A stretch of DNA of 64,000 bases, from contig KV748217.1 in NCBI GenBank assembly GCA_001692895.1, forward strand, positions 682,001 through 746,000, in the 5' to 3' direction. The translations under genes and the position numbers were made by a program. This DNA comes from Cenococcum geophilum 1.58. Its lineage: Eukaryota; Ascomycota; Dothideomycetes; Gloniales; Gloniaceae. The notes beneath the pieces were generated by a model. The model saw only the letters and a list, made by a program, of their open reading frames with translations. It searched no databases and was not told where the DNA came from. How positions within the stretch are numbered: the first letter of the stretch is position 1; every line of letters begins with the position of its first letter. Below are positions 35,816-47,758 of this stretch, in pieces.

Positions 35816-35873
35816 GTACGTATATAGAATATATATGCGTTATATATGCCTAGCATATGCTAATAGTATATAG
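35816..35873 (+). other. predicted intron in the MULE-like relic
   Basis: It has donor GTACGT, branch-like TGCTAAT and acceptor TATAG, 58 nt. The core is TATATGCCTAGCATATGC. The flanking exons stay in frame (KKQAS to the next block DYLYLI). Confidence 0.6.
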
Positions 35874-36221
35874 GTTTTAGAGATTACCTATATTTAATTA
35901 ACCTATTATATAAATAGGACGAACACCTTTAATATATGCTTGTATTCTGCCTAGTATATATTAAATAAAACTTTATAAAGCGCTTTCTAACTTATAAAGT
36001 AAAATATATTATAAAGCAGATATAAAAAGCGGAGATAGAGTAGAAACTTATAGCGTATATATAAAGTATATACACACTACATCCGGAGCTTATATCTTAA
36101 ATAAATAATAAAAAGAAAATATAGATACTAGCTAGGCTTATAAAGGAAAACTTAAAGGTCCCTTATAAGTGGTGGGCATATACACAAAAGTATACTAAAA
36201 TTAGTAAAAGTAGTTACTTTT

Positions 36222-36432
36222 TATAAGATAAGGATATAGATAGGGAGTCTAATAATAGAACAATAGGGTATATTGTATAAGTAGACGAATCCTTAAGGGA
36301 GAAGGAGGAGTCTAAGGTGCGAGGTAAGGGGTTTTTATAGGCACGTATAGCGCACGTACCTTATAGGCGAGTCGCCTGCAGGTTACCTATACCTCGCAGC
36401 TATATAGCTATCTACTTAGGTTTTACCTAACA
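36222..36432 (-). repeat. N1 3' LTR
   Basis: The 211-bp LTR, read on the minus strand, starts TGTTAGGTAAAACC and ends TCTTATA (CA decayed to TA). It has a TATAAAAACCCC promoter-like box near 36325. It is about 10 bp longer than the other LTR because of a GCAGGTTACC-type indel. Confidence 0.88.
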
Positions 36433-36456
36433 ATGCCCCCCCCTTTAAAAAGGGTC
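36433..36456 (-). promoter_or_regulatory. N1 polypurine tract
   Basis: On the minus strand, CTTTTTAAAGGGGGGGGCAT stands directly before the 3' LTR. Confidence 0.75.
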
Positions 36457-36814
36457 GTTCCTAATCCTTTATATACTTAGGCCTCGATAAAACCCTATAA
36501 AAACCTTTAGAAGGAAAAAATTAGAAGGGAAAGAGCGTCCTAATTTTGCGTATAGAGAGACAGGTAGTACACTTACGCGGCATAAAGATATTAAGGAACT
36601 TTAACCACCGGTTAAAGTTGTTTAATTAGTTAGATTTAGCTTACTAAGACTTCCCTGCATTTTACCAAGCTAATAGCGATTTTATATACCCGGCATAGAA
36701 AATCCTAATTAGTCCATTTAACAGGTAGAGCCAATAGCTTAATATTATCGCCTAAATTTAGTAGATATATTCCAAAAGTTTACTTATATAGGTAGGTCGC
36801 TAGTACCTCGCGGG
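36457..36814. other. N1 3' region without recognisable gene
   Basis: This lies between the polypurine tract and the tandem repeats. The minus strand has a patchy frame (KCTTCLSIRK near 36570) that I cannot identify. Confidence 0.35.
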
Positions 36815-37035
36815 TAGGTTATAGGTTATTTATATACAGCTAGATTTAGGACGGTAAGGCTATATACCCGTTAGATCCGCCGCTGACCCTACTTTAGCCT
36901 TGCGCTATACCGGTGTAGCGCCGTGTATACTTTACGGGTAGGTTATAGGTTACTTATATATGGCCAAATTTAGGACGGTAAGGCTGTATGCCCGTTAAAC
37001 CTACCGCTAACCCTTACTTTAGCCTTGCGCGTTAT
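36815..37035 (-). repeat. N1 duplicated 122-bp unit
   Basis: Two copies start at about 36818 and 36940 (GGGTAGGTTATAGGTTA, then AGGACGGTAAGGCT, ending CCTTGCGC). They differ by transitions and small changes. Confidence 0.8.
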
Positions 37036-37059
37036 CTATATAGTATATACGTGGAATAG

Positions 37060-37335
37060 TATATAAGTTATCTATACAGGTCACTACTAGTAGGTTACTA
37101 GCAGGTTATAAACCCTAGTTAAAGGACCTTAGTTATAGACAGGTGTAGGATAATATAAGTTATCGGTATAGATTACTACTAGTAAGTTACTAGCGGGTTA
37201 AAGACCCTAGTTAAAGGACCTTGGTTATAAACAAACCTATCTAGTATAAGTTGTTAGTATAGGTTACTACTAGTAGGTCACTAGTGGGTTATAAACCCTA
37301 GTTAAAGAACTCCGGTTTTAGACAGACCTATTACC
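37060..37335 (-). repeat. N1 tandem array, roughly 95-105-bp unit
   Basis: Three copies of a unit with GGTTACTACTAGTAGGTTAC, then CCCTAGTTAAAGGACC. Further copies of the same unit lie at 46250-46540, on the other side of the gypsy-1 insertion and of the unknown ORF. Confidence 0.85.
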
Positions 37336-37399
37336 TAATATATAAATAGTCTGTAAAGGTAATATAGAGTAACAGACTAGGTCTAGGCCTAGGAGAGTA

Positions 37400-38235
37400 C
37401 TTTTTAATTGCTTTAGGGTCACCATTAGTGCGCTATAGCCTCGCCTGCGAGTCGCTAGGTTGTGGTAGAGTGTAGCTTATATAGAATATTGATAAATTAA
37501 GCTTTACCCCGTATATATACCGCAACTCTTATTATAAGTATTAGCTTATTCCTTAATCCCTTAGGACATCCTCTGCCTTTCTTTAATATAGGCTATATCT
37601 TAGTAGTAGCAGCGCTTACTATAAGGTGTATAGCAGTGCGATTTGAGCATTAGTAGGTATTATAGTACCTAGGTATTTACGGAGGTCCTTAATAAGGCTA
37701 GACCTTATTATGCCTTAGGAGTCCTTAAGTGTTGCTAGTAGGAACTCGCCCCTAGGTAGTTGCGTATGGAGCGTATAAAGGCGTCCCTTATACTCTATAG
37801 ATAGATTAGTAACTTAGGGGTGTTCTGTAAAGGCCGTTTTAGCTAAAGTAGCTACTACTACTACTTACCGTGGTATAAGGCTCTGTGTAAAGCTAGTGTT
37901 AATAAGGTAATATATAATATATAGGTTACTCACAGGGTTATTATAGGGGACTGTTGCCTAGGCTAAGGGTCTAGTGCTATAGGTTGGTTAAAGTCTTAGT
38001 AAAAATAGTAGGATACTCTAGTCCGCTAGCGCCAGGTTATTAGTATAGTAGTACTAAAACCGCCTATAAGGTCTATAACCCGCAACCTTTATATAGCATT
38101 AAGGGTTAATTTAGTACCTATTATTATATTAAGTATATAGGCGGACTTTACCCTAGGGTGTATCTATTACAATATATACTATAATGCGTTCCCTTTTTCC
38201 CTATTTAGTATTAGGTTATAATACGCCTATATAAA
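37400..38235 (-). pseudogene. N1 unknown ORF relic
   Basis: The minus strand holds a single open-ish frame of about 275 codons, interrupted only by TAA and TAG. It contains TEHPQVTNLSIEYKGRLYTLH near 37780, then RGEFLLATLKDS and LIKDLRKYLGTIIPTNAQIALLYTL near 37650. I do not recognise it. It lacks protease DSG, RT YxDD and integrase motifs. It might be a second structural protein of the element or captured coding sequence. The frame preservation argues that it was once translated. Confidence 0.45.
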
Positions 38236-38243
38236 GTATATAT

Positions 38244-38664
38244 TGTTACGAACGCTTTAAGTACAATGTTACGACTACTTAGGGAAGAGTTAGAAGAAGC
38301 TAGTTAGTTAATATAGGCACGGTTTAGGATGGAGCCGGTAGAACCATATAACGAGGAATAGTAACTAAGGTTATATAATGTGCTACGTAAGAAACGAAAG
38401 GAACGAAGGGAACGTACGTACCTTATGTACCTCACGTATATTACGTATAAGAAGGATTTTATAGGAGTACAGTTGTGTATTTAAGGACCCTCAGTCCCTA
38501 CCTAGATAGTTCCTTCCTTATAGTAATTCTTATAATATAATTAGAGTTAATCTATTAGGCAACCACTCTACTAGTTATTATTACGTTGTTAACTTATCTA
38601 CTTACCTACACACCTAGCCCATTAACAGGACCTATTGTAGTACTTACTACAAGGTTCCGTTACA
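38244..38664 (+). repeat. gypsy-1 5' LTR
   Basis: The 421-bp LTR runs TGTTACGAACGC..GTTCCGTTACA. It is paired with 45797-46217. A direct triplicate of ACGTAC/TACCTTACGT-like motifs lies near 38412-38450. Confidence 0.93.
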
Positions 38665-38702
38665 CAATTACTACCTAGTTACGGTTTAATAAGTCAAACA
38701 AT

Positions 38703-39880
38703 ATGCTACTAAAAGCAGCCACCACAATGCTATTGACGGCGGTAACTACTTTAAGGTTAGGTAATACTAGTATGGCAGATACTAACTTATAGCGACCTAT
38801 AACGGTTAGATAGTTATAAAAGATAGTTAACTAGTTAATAGAGAATAATGCAACACTTAAACAAAGGATTAATGGGATAGGGGCAGCGAAGATTAAGTTA
38901 CCTTTAATTAAGAGATTCTCAGGAGAGAGATTAAAGCTTAAGGGATTTCTTACATAAATGCACTTTAAGGTTACGTAAAAAAAAGCGAAATTACTAATAC
39001 CTATAGATCAAATAGCTTATACAGGACTATTCCTATTAGGAAGAGCACTTAAATGGTTTAAGCCTTACCTTATAGAAATACAGGCAAATGGAATAATAAC
39101 TACTAATTAAGAGGTGCGGTTTATATTCTTAAGTTAGGAAGGGTTTATAGAGCGACTTATATAAATATTTGGAGATCTAAAGGTAGTAACTATAGCGGAA
39201 AGAAAACTCTAAGATATTATATAATAAACTTTAGCAATTAAGTACACAATATAGTTCTAAACGCTAGCTATATAAGTTAAGTGGAATAATAAGGCGCTTA
39301 TAGTATAGTATAAATAAGGACTTAAGGCTAAAGTCTAAAACGTAATTATTCTAATAGAAGATGCGGACACCCTAAGGGATTTAATAGATTAAGCAATAAA
39401 GATTAATAATAGGATCTACCAAAGGGAACAGGCTAAGAGAGGTTAGGATAGAGTTTTATAGTCGTATAAGGCATAGAGTACGCAACAATAAAAGCTAAGT
39501 TAAAAACTATAGTATGGCGTAAAGCTAATGGACCTAAGTGGTACTAAAGAAACCTATAAGAGATAAAGTAAGAAACTATAAAAACCTAGAGGTTAAGGAT
39601 CTAGTAATTATAGGACTAAGGAGTATAGGCTAAACCAGAGATCTTAGTAGTAGAAGACGTTTAGGCGGACTCTATAGCAAAGTTAGTAGTTTAGAGATAG
39701 AGCTTATATCAATTATAGGAAATAAGGTTATTTTATAAGGGATTATAAAGATAGTTAGAGTTATTATGTAATAAAGGGAACCAGACTAGTAGAAGACACA
39801 TATATATAAAGGGATAATAGTATACTATAAGGAATAAAAGAATATTTAATTAGAAGTTTTATATTTTATTACAACAATGC
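38703..39880 (+). pseudogene. gypsy-1 Gag relic
   Basis: The start is ATG 38703 (MLLKAATTMLLTAV), in the same frame as the start of copy A. The capsid region includes FLTQMHFKVTQKKAKL near 38950 and GLFLLGRALKWFKPYL near 39020. A zinc knuckle should lie at 39705-39746: the pattern Y-IN-Y-RKQG-Y-FIRD-Y has the spacing CX2CX4HX4C with all three Cys and the His turned to Tyr, exactly what TG->TA and CA->TA would do. Gag forms the particle. The frame is otherwise continuous with TAA and TAG at Gln codons. Confidence 0.8.
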
Positions 39881-41780
39881 ATACTAAATTTATAAAGACG
39901 CTAAGTACGGCGTAAGTTATTAGCTATAAGAGCTAGAGTTAAGAGAACTTAAAGGAACCACAAAGTCAGATAAAAAATAATATCGACTTTATAAGCTAAA
40001 TTAAAATGTTATAGCAACGTATAGATAAAGATTAGTAACAATAATAATAGAGTTAGAGTACTTATTAATTAACCGCAATAAGGATAGTAAAGGAACTAAC
40101 TGGGGGTATCTAAACCTTAATAACGTAATAAAAGTAGAGACTAAGACCGCTATAGAGCAAGGTTTAGTAACGGGTATTATAATACCGTTAGATACGGTAT
40201 CTATTGCTTTATAAGACGGAAGGAGTAATATCTAAAGAAGATTAAGTAAGTAGATAACTGTTAGTACTAGCTTACTACTTAATAAAAGTAAAAGGCCAAA
40301 GGCTTAAGATTCTTAAGATAAGATAAAAGAGATCTAAGATTTTAAAGACAGGATAAGGATAGCTTAAGGACCTATAATGGACGAAAACTAATAGAGTAGA
40401 GTAGTAGCTCAGTTTAAAGATATACAAATGAGCTCGGGATAAGAGTTTCCCACGGCATAAGATTCTTAAGATAAGATAAGTAAGATTTAAGACTCTTAAG
40501 ACAAGATAAGAACACCACAGACGCCTAGTTAGACTAAGGCGGGAGCTAAGCTTAAGTTAGTAAGCTTAGGACTAAGGAGTCTAAGGAACTAAAGATTTGG
40601 AGAATAAATAAAGGTATCTACAGATAAGAGGTAAGAGGCTTCTTTATAGATTAGAGAATCTGCAATATAAATAACAGTTAGACTAGGAGACAAGTATATA
40701 AACCTTGAAGATTTACTAGTTAAATATAGTATTTAGCCTAAAGACCGAAAACTTTAAAGATCCACTTATAAGACGCGAAAGAAAAGAAACTATAGAGGAA
40801 TTTAGAGCGAGAATTACCTTATAGTAAGAGCAGAAACTAGATAAGAGATCTAGCATACTAAGTTATATAAGGGACAGAGCGCTAATACAAAGAATTACTA
40901 ATAGGCCTAGAGTAGGCACACTAAAAGCTAAGTGGCTTATTAAACTAGAATAAGAAGAGGATCTATGGATTTTAACTAGGTTTAAAGAATAATATATAAA
41001 AGGCTATTATAATGCAGTAATAAAAAGATACTTTCTTACGGACGAGCCGTATATACTTAAAGGGTTATACTAAAAGTGGTATAGACAACAACACAATAAT
41101 AAGTGGGAAGATTTCTATATATGGTTAGACGAAAAAGTTATCCAGGACCACCTAATTATAGAAAAGGTTATAACTCACATTAAAGGAGCCTTAATTATGA
41201 CATTAAAGGATCTAGAGGAGTAATTAGAGGACTAGAGAAGCGAAAGATAAATTTTAGTACCTGCGAATAAAGTTGCAACGCTTAGATTAATATAAGATAG
41301 GTTTAAACTTAAGAATAAAAATAAGCTAAGAGTTAACCTAAGATACTAAGCATATTATACACTATTATGGATAGCATACGTAGATGATGCGTATAATATA
41401 TATAGAGCACCTAAGGATAAAAATTAGAAGTATCTAATAAGAATATATTAGATAACGGACGAGGCGAAGTATTAAAATGCTAAGTATATGTATAGTTAGT
41501 ACCTAGTAGAAGTTTAAAAATAAGGGGACTTAATACTTTAACTAGGAAGAATCCTTACGGAAGAATACCTAGATAGACAATAGTGGTGGGAATATCCTAA
41601 AAATATATGTCTATAGCATATTAAAGACAAAAAGTAAACTAAGTATTAGCCTAAGTTGGACTAAGTATAAACAGAATTAAGTAGCTAATAGTTAGGAAAA
41701 GTAAAGGCCTATAGGACTAAAGGGAACTAGTAGTAGAGCCTTAGACCCTTAAAGGAATTTAAGAACAACACCTAAATTTA
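39881..41780 (+). pseudogene. gypsy-1 spacer coding region between Gag and protease
   Basis: This is an unusually long stretch, about 1.9 kb, between the zinc knuckle and the protease. 40250-40560 has direct repeats of GATTCTTAAGATAAGATAA, encoding Asp/Lys/Leu-rich repeats. 40930-41600 has an open-ish frame (DEPYILKGLYQKWYRQQHNNK near 41050, then WWEYPKNM near 41590) that I do not recognise. The same stretch exists in copy C (8900-9200 for the repeats), so it belongs to the family and is not an insertion in this copy. Confidence 0.55.
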
Positions 41781-44700
41781 TAAGTTAAGTAGCAAGATTA
41801 ACAGTTTAAGGCATTAATAGATAGTGGAGTAATAAGGAACCATATCTTATTAGCAGCAGTTAAAAGAATAGGGTTACCACATAGAAAAAAAAAGTCCTTA
41901 CCTATTAGTGACGATTTTAGGAGATCTAATAGCCTATAGAGGAGGTATTATTAATCTTAAAACGGGACCTATTTAGCTAACCATTAAAGGGAGATAAATT
42001 AAGATGTCTTTTGATATATTACTATTAGGGAATAATAAGGTAGTATTAGGAATGCCTTAGTTATAGAAATACAATCTAAAGATTAATTAGGTTATAGGTC
42101 AGGTCGATATTAGGGATACTTAACGCCATAAGATACAACAACAAGCCAAGTTAGTATAGTACTAAGTAGGGGCGACCTACGAAAAAACAAAAAAAGGGTT
42201 AAGCCATATACTAAAGAGATACCATAAGTACGGTAAGAAACTATAGTTACTAGAAAGTAAGAAGCTGTTAGAGTATATAGCATAGAACTATAAGATAGAA
42301 TTAGAACTAGGAATAAGTCTAAAATTCTTTCCAATCTATAAGCTTACTAAAGAAGAAGGTAGAGTATTAAAGGAGTTTATCCAGGAAAACTTATAAAAGG
42401 GATATATTAGACCATCGTAATCATCAGCAGGTTATCTAGTACTATTTATACCAAAGAAAAATGGCAAACTAAGGCTGTATATTAACTATAGATAGTTAAA
42501 CAGCATTACTAAAAAGGATAGGTATTCTTTACCCTTAATTAGTGAAATCTAAGACAGGATAGGTAATGCGCAAATCTTTATAAAGATAGATCTAAGATAG
42601 GAGTACTATTAGATTAGAATTAAGGAAGGTAACGAATAAAAAGCAGCCTTTAGGTTAAAAGAAGGACTATATAAACTATTAGTTATGCAATTTAGGCTTA
42701 TAAACGCATTAGCAATATTCTAAAAGCGTATTAATAATGTATTAGGAGAACACTTAGATGAATTTGTTATAGTATATCTTAATAATATTATTATCTACTT
42801 AATAACTAAGGAAGAATANNGNGAANANNTTAAATNGGNNTTAAGGAGANTATAAGAANAANAGATGNTAGTAGCAATTAAGAAATNCGAGTTCTTTACT
42901 AGGAAGACCAATTTTATAGGATTTATTATTAAACTAGGCTAACTTAGCATAGATCTAAAGAAGATTAAGGCTATAGTAAATTGGCAGGAACTAGAGAATA
43001 TTATATAATTAAAATCGTTTTTAGGGTTTTATAATTACTGCAGAAGGTTTATAGCGCAATAATTAAAGGACATTAAGCCATTTACGTAATTAACGAAGAA
43101 AGAAGAACTATAGGTATGGGGAAAAGAATAATAAGAACTATTTAAGGAAGTTAAGAGGTTATTTACCTAGGGGCTAGTTCTTAAAATCTATTAACTAGGA
43201 CTAGAGACGGTTGTAGAAATAAATATATTAGACTTTATATTAGGAGTATGCTTTATATAAAAGCATTTAGACGGATAGCACCTAGTAGCATACTATAGTT
43301 GGAAGATAATACTACCAAAGTTAAACGATAACATCTACAACAAGGAGTTATTAGATATAGTTACAGCACTAAAGAAATAGAGAGCATTTTTATAAGGTAT
43401 AGAGAAACTATTTATAGTTAAAACGGATTATAAGAACCTAATAGGATTCCTAACAATAAAGAAACTCAACTAAAGATAGGTTAGATGGGTAGAGATGCTT
43501 GCAGAATACTATTTTAAGATTTAGTATACTAAGGGTATAGACAACACACGGGCTAATATATTAAGTTAAAAAGCTAAACTATAAAATAATAAAAAGCCAT
43601 TAGGGGCTTTACTGCGAAAAGATATAGATAGACTAATTAGATACAATTATCCAAAAATCATAGTAACTTAAGAGAATAAGTTAGAAAGAGTTTACGAAAT
43701 ACCGGAAAGCTTTTAGGTATAAAGAATTCTAAAAGCATAGCTAGAAGATTTATAGATGGATATATATAAAAATTGAGAAGTAAAGTACATCCTAAGAAGT
43801 ATAATAGAGGACTTTATAGAAGATTTCTATAAGGGATTAACTTAAGGATATAATAGAGCTACGGGCTTAGTATTAAGACTTTAAAAGGAGTACATTATTA
43901 ACGGAATCTAGAGAATAGCTAGAAAGGTTACTAAGAAGTGTCTAGATTGCTAAAGGAACAAACTAATAAGGTATAAGCCATATAGAGGGCTACAACCTAT
44001 TAAAATACTAGAGAGACCATAGAAGGTCATATTATAGGACTTTATTATTAAGTTACTAAAATTAAGAGATCTTATTATAGGGCAAAATTATAACGTAATC
44101 TTAGTAATAGTAGACAAGCTTATAAAGTGGGGATACTTTATAGCATATACGGAAGAAATCTTAGCAAAAGATGTCGCTAGAATCTATATTAAAGAAGTAT
44201 TTATAAGATATAGAGTACTAAGCAAGATTATATTAGACAGAGATTTAAGATTTATAGCAGCATTTTAGGAGGTATTCTTAGCGGAGCAAGGAGTTAGAGC
44301 AGCAACTTTTACCGCATATTATCCGTAGATAAATAGTTAAACAGAAAGATTAAATTAGACACTAGAGCAGTATCTAAAATATTATATTAATCACGCATAG
44401 AATAATTAGGTATTATTATTACTAGTTACACAGTTTATATACAATGCAATACTACAGGAAGGAATAGGTACTTTACTATTTAAGGCGAATTATAGATATA
44501 AGCCAAGAACATTACTATTACTACGTTAAGTAAAGAAGATAAGTAGTATAGCTAAGTAAAGAATAGAGACTTTAATAAATCTTTATATAAACCTTATGGA
44601 AACAGCTAAGGTAGTATAGTAAAGAATAAAAAAAAATACTATAACGCTAAGAGATCTAAGGGACCAGATCTTAAGGAGGGAGATAAAGTATAGCTANTAT

Positions 44701-45110
44701 ATAAAAATTTCAAGAGTCGACAACTAAGTAAGAAGTTAGACTATGTCAGACTAGGACCTTTTAAAATTGCGCAGAAAATTTTATCAGTTACATTTAAGTT
44801 AAACCTACTAGCTAAAATAAAGATCTACCCTATATAGTATATTATAATACTAGAGCTAGTATATAGGAATATTAAGCCACTAGTCTATAAGGCAGACACG
44901 TATAGAGGATAGGAAAAGGATAAATAGTAAGTTTTAAGGATTATTAGTTATAAGGACATTGACAATAAAACATAGTATAAGGTAAAGTGGATAGGCTATA
45001 ATAAGACTACTTAGGAACTACTAGAAAATTTAAAGAACGCTATAGGAAAGGTATAGGAGTATTAGAAGAAAATAGGTTAGGTAATATTAATAAAAAAGGA
45101 TCGCTAAAGA
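41781..45110 (+). pseudogene. gypsy-1 Pol relic: protease, RT, RNase H, integrase, chromodomain
   Basis: The protease site is DSG at 41820-41828 (ALIDSGVIRNHI). RT runs from PKKNGKLRLYINYR near 42450, and the catalytic YLDD box at 42774-42797 is YLNNIIIY, both Asp changed to Asn. RNase H lies at 43200-43570 and ends TKGIDNTRANILS. Integrase has the zinc-binding CLDCQRNK near 43935 and a core with TFTAYYPQ near 44310. A C-terminal chromodomain (KVKWIGYNKTTQE near 44980-45020) makes it a chromovirus. The stops are TAA and TAG at Gln/Trp codons. The N run at 42829-42888 lies just after the RT active site. Confidence 0.9.
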
Positions 45111-45796
45111 ATAAGTTACCTAAGGGGGACCTAGGAAGAGCGACTGCTAAACTACTTAGAGTTGTTCCCTTTATAGGAAGAGAGTCGGTTCTCTTATTAC
45201 TAAGTTCCTGTAAACCTTATTCTACAAGTTTCTACTTCTTAGAATGGACCTTTTTACGAACTTTCTTAAGATAAAGAAGATGGGTAGACGCCGCGATCTG
45301 GGTATTTAGGGCCTTCTACTCTATATTATAAGAACGCTTAAGCTTAGTAAGAGCCTATAATAGTTCACCATTAAGCTTTATAGCGGTAGATTAAATATAA
45401 GACCCTATAATAAATTATTTAGGGAACTTAATAACTACTAAGAGTAATAAAACGCGTATACTTAGTATGAGAAGTAGAACGAACGTCATAAGAGGAATAA
45501 ACGTTTGCTTTGGTATACTCTAAATAAAAAGAGGGTTGCTAGGATAAAAGACTCGCTAACGCAATATAAATTAACCCTTTTTTCGCATAACGAGAACATG
45601 GAGACGGTATAATTTCACTAAGTAATAATATAGCAGTAATAGTACAGGCACAACGTTATGCGTATAAAGAAGAAGATACTTTAGGTATAATAAGTAACAA
45701 TATTAACTAAATTAATTAGACGGATATTATACCTTTAGTAAACAACTTAGAGATGCTAGAGATCTTTAAGGACGAAGATAGAGAGGAGGGAGATAG
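45111..45796 (+). other. gypsy-1 3' untranslated region
   Basis: About 690 bp lies between the chromodomain and the 3' LTR, shared with copy B (2680-3399). It has no protein signal that I can defend. No clear polypurine tract is left: GAGGAGGGAGATAG just before the LTR is the best candidate. Confidence 0.5.
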
Positions 45797-46217
45797 TATT
45801 ATAAACGCTTTAAGTATAATATTATAACTACTTAGGGAAGAGTTAGAAGAAGCTAGTTAGTTAATATAGGCACGGTTTAGGATAAAGCCGGTAGAACTAT
45901 ATAACAAGGAATGGTAACTAAGGTTATATAATGTGCTACGTAAGAAACAGGAGGAATAAAGGGAACGTACGTACCTTACGTACCTTACGTACATTACGTA
46001 TAAGAAGGATTTCATAGGAGTACGGTTGTGTATTTAAGGACCCTTAGTCCCTACCTAGATAGTTCCTTCCTTATAGTAATTCTTAGAATATAATTAGAGT
46101 TAATCTATTAGGCAACCACTCTACCAGTTATTATTACGTTGTTAACTTATCTGCTTACCTATACACCTAGCCCATTAACAGGACCCATTGTAGTACTTGC
46201 TATAAGGTTCTGTTATA
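45797..46217 (+). repeat. gypsy-1 3' LTR
   Basis: The 421-bp LTR runs TATTATAAACGC..GTTCTGTTATA, with both ends decayed by transition. The target duplication TATAT follows. Confidence 0.92.
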
Positions 46218-46249
46218 TATATTTAGGGGTATACGGTATCCGAACCTTT

Positions 46250-46540
46250 AGGCTTATATATAGGTTATTAGTATAGGTCACTACTAGCGGGTTACTAGCG
46301 GGTTATAGACCCTAGTTAAAGGACCCCAGTTATAGATGGACCTATTTACTAATATATATCGTTAGTATAGGTTATTGCTAGTAGGTTATTAGCGGGTTAA
46401 AGGACCCTAGTTAAAGGACCTTAGTTACAGACGGACCTATCTAGTATAAGTTATTAGTATAGGTTACTACTAGCAGGTTACTAGCGAGTTAAAGGACCCT
46501 AGTTAAAGGACCCTAGTTACAGACGGACCTGCTACCTAAT
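46250..46540 (-). repeat. N1 tandem array, second block
   Basis: Three copies of the same unit as at 37060-37335 lie between the gypsy-1 insertion and the Gag-like gene of N1. Confidence 0.85.
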
Positions 46541-46559
46541 AGTTAGGCATTATTTATAG

Positions 46560-47700
46560 CGGTTTACCGCTAGTGTTCTTTATAATTACTGCCTACGTTC
46601 TTCTTATAATGCGTAGGCGTATTGCTAGCGTTTAGGGGGTCCTCTAAGCTATCTAGCTATTAAGTAGTCTCCCCTAAAGCTTAGTTAGGAAAGCGTCGCC
46701 TTCCTAAGGTTCTATTCTCTAAACCTAACCCTATAAAGCCTATACTATAACCGCGCTTTAGGCGCGAGGATCTACTATTACTAGCTACGCGGTCTTTTAT
46801 AAGCTTTATAGTATTAAGTAATTACTCTATATAGCGGATTTCTGTAAAGAGGTCCTTAGTGGTTTTTACCCATATAGTAAAGTTCTGGCGGAAGAGCTCT
46901 GCCTATAAGTAGGTTGGGAGATATAAGAACTAAAAGTCTACCTGCTAATTAGGGTTAATAAAAGGGGTATATAAAAAAAGGTCCTCTAAGCTATATATAC
47001 GGGCTAAGAAGGTATTAAACTTTTAGTTCTCCTTTATTATAGTTATATAGTATATAGTAGCATTTTTAAAATGTCTTACTATAGGGTTCTTAATCTGGTC
47101 TTGGACTATAGTCTTAAGTTCGTCCAATAGTAAAGGACCCTTATCTTTGGCGCTTAGGCGGTAATATACTAGTTAGGCGACTATCTTCTCTTTTATAAGA
47201 CCTTTAATAGCCTAGCGCGTATATCGCTTGTAGTTGTAGTTAGCATTATTAATCTTAAATCAATTCTTAATTACGGTAATCTATTAGTTAAACTTCTATT
47301 AAGTAGTGCCACTAATATTAGGCGGTAACTTCTTAACTAGGGCGTTAAGATTCGTTTGTTATATACGTTCACTACATAACTTATACTCTTTACTAGAGGG
47401 GCGACGGGAGGTTAAATTAATAATGCTCCGTAAGTTGGCTATTTTCTTAGCTAGCTTATCTAGCTCCTTTAGGTTAGTAGTATTTAGTAAAATGCTGGTA
47501 ACCTTACTAAGCTCCTATTAAGCCTAGGTATATAAGTTAAACTAGTCTTTAGCGTTTATAGATATCTAATTATCTTAAGATTTAGAAGGTCGCGTAGATT
47601 CTGCTAATATGCTTCTAGTACTAGATCCTAAGGCGTTCTATAGTTATATCTCTAGCGTGTCGCCGTTAAGTGTAGGCGTCGATCTTATCTTTAGAGGCAT
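46560..47700 (-). pseudogene. N1 Gag-like ORF relic
   Basis: Minus-strand frame of about 380 codons starting near ATG 47700 (MPLKIRSTPTLNGDTLE), interrupted by TAA and TAG. It has the character of a retrotransposon capsid: a helical, Lys- and Asn-rich central region (LKELDKLAKKIANLRSIIN near 47450, KGLIKEKIVAQLVYYRLSA near 47190) and a TYLQAELFRQNFTIW block near 46900. A basic C-terminus follows and no zinc knuckle is visible. It would form particles for the element. A sub-ORF on the other strand (47306-47521) is a shadow. I cannot place it in a named Gag family. Confidence 0.55.
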
Positions 47701-47758
47701 TGTGGATTATAGAAAATTAAACCGGCTATCCTCCTAAAGGGATTAGTAAGGATTTAAA

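Larger units (their letters stand above)
33560..36221 (+). pseudogene. MULE-like transposase relic, 5' part, intron-rich
   Basis: A plus-strand protein can be read through about ten exons separated by 45-65-nt introns, with frames that join exactly when the introns are removed. Recognisable blocks are YIKMDLLFKIV with Asp at 35519-35521, a probable first catalytic residue, then TNLFLIAG, VYAFLNLETR near 35660, YIYGTRLYMAIVNIYKKQ near 35770 (second Asp now Asn), YMLVFCLVYIK near 35940 and KVPYKWWAYTQK near 36165. It resembles a widespread group of fungal hypothetical proteins with a MULE transposase-like domain; I infer the family from remembered motifs. The stops are mostly TAA and TAG. The reading frame is cut at SSYF by the LTR element at 36222 and resumes at 47965. 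Confidence 0.65.
38244..46217 (+). mobile_element. complete gypsy-1 chromovirus copy
   Basis: The element is 7974 bp with 421-bp LTRs at both ends and TATAT target duplications (38239-38243 and 46218-46222). It is the reference copy here for the fragments at 1-10196 and the solo LTR at 11190. Its order is gag, a long spacer region, protease, RT, RNase H, integrase and chromodomain. It is inserted in N1. It is heavily RIP-mutated with a run of ambiguous bases at 42829-42888. Confidence 0.95.
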
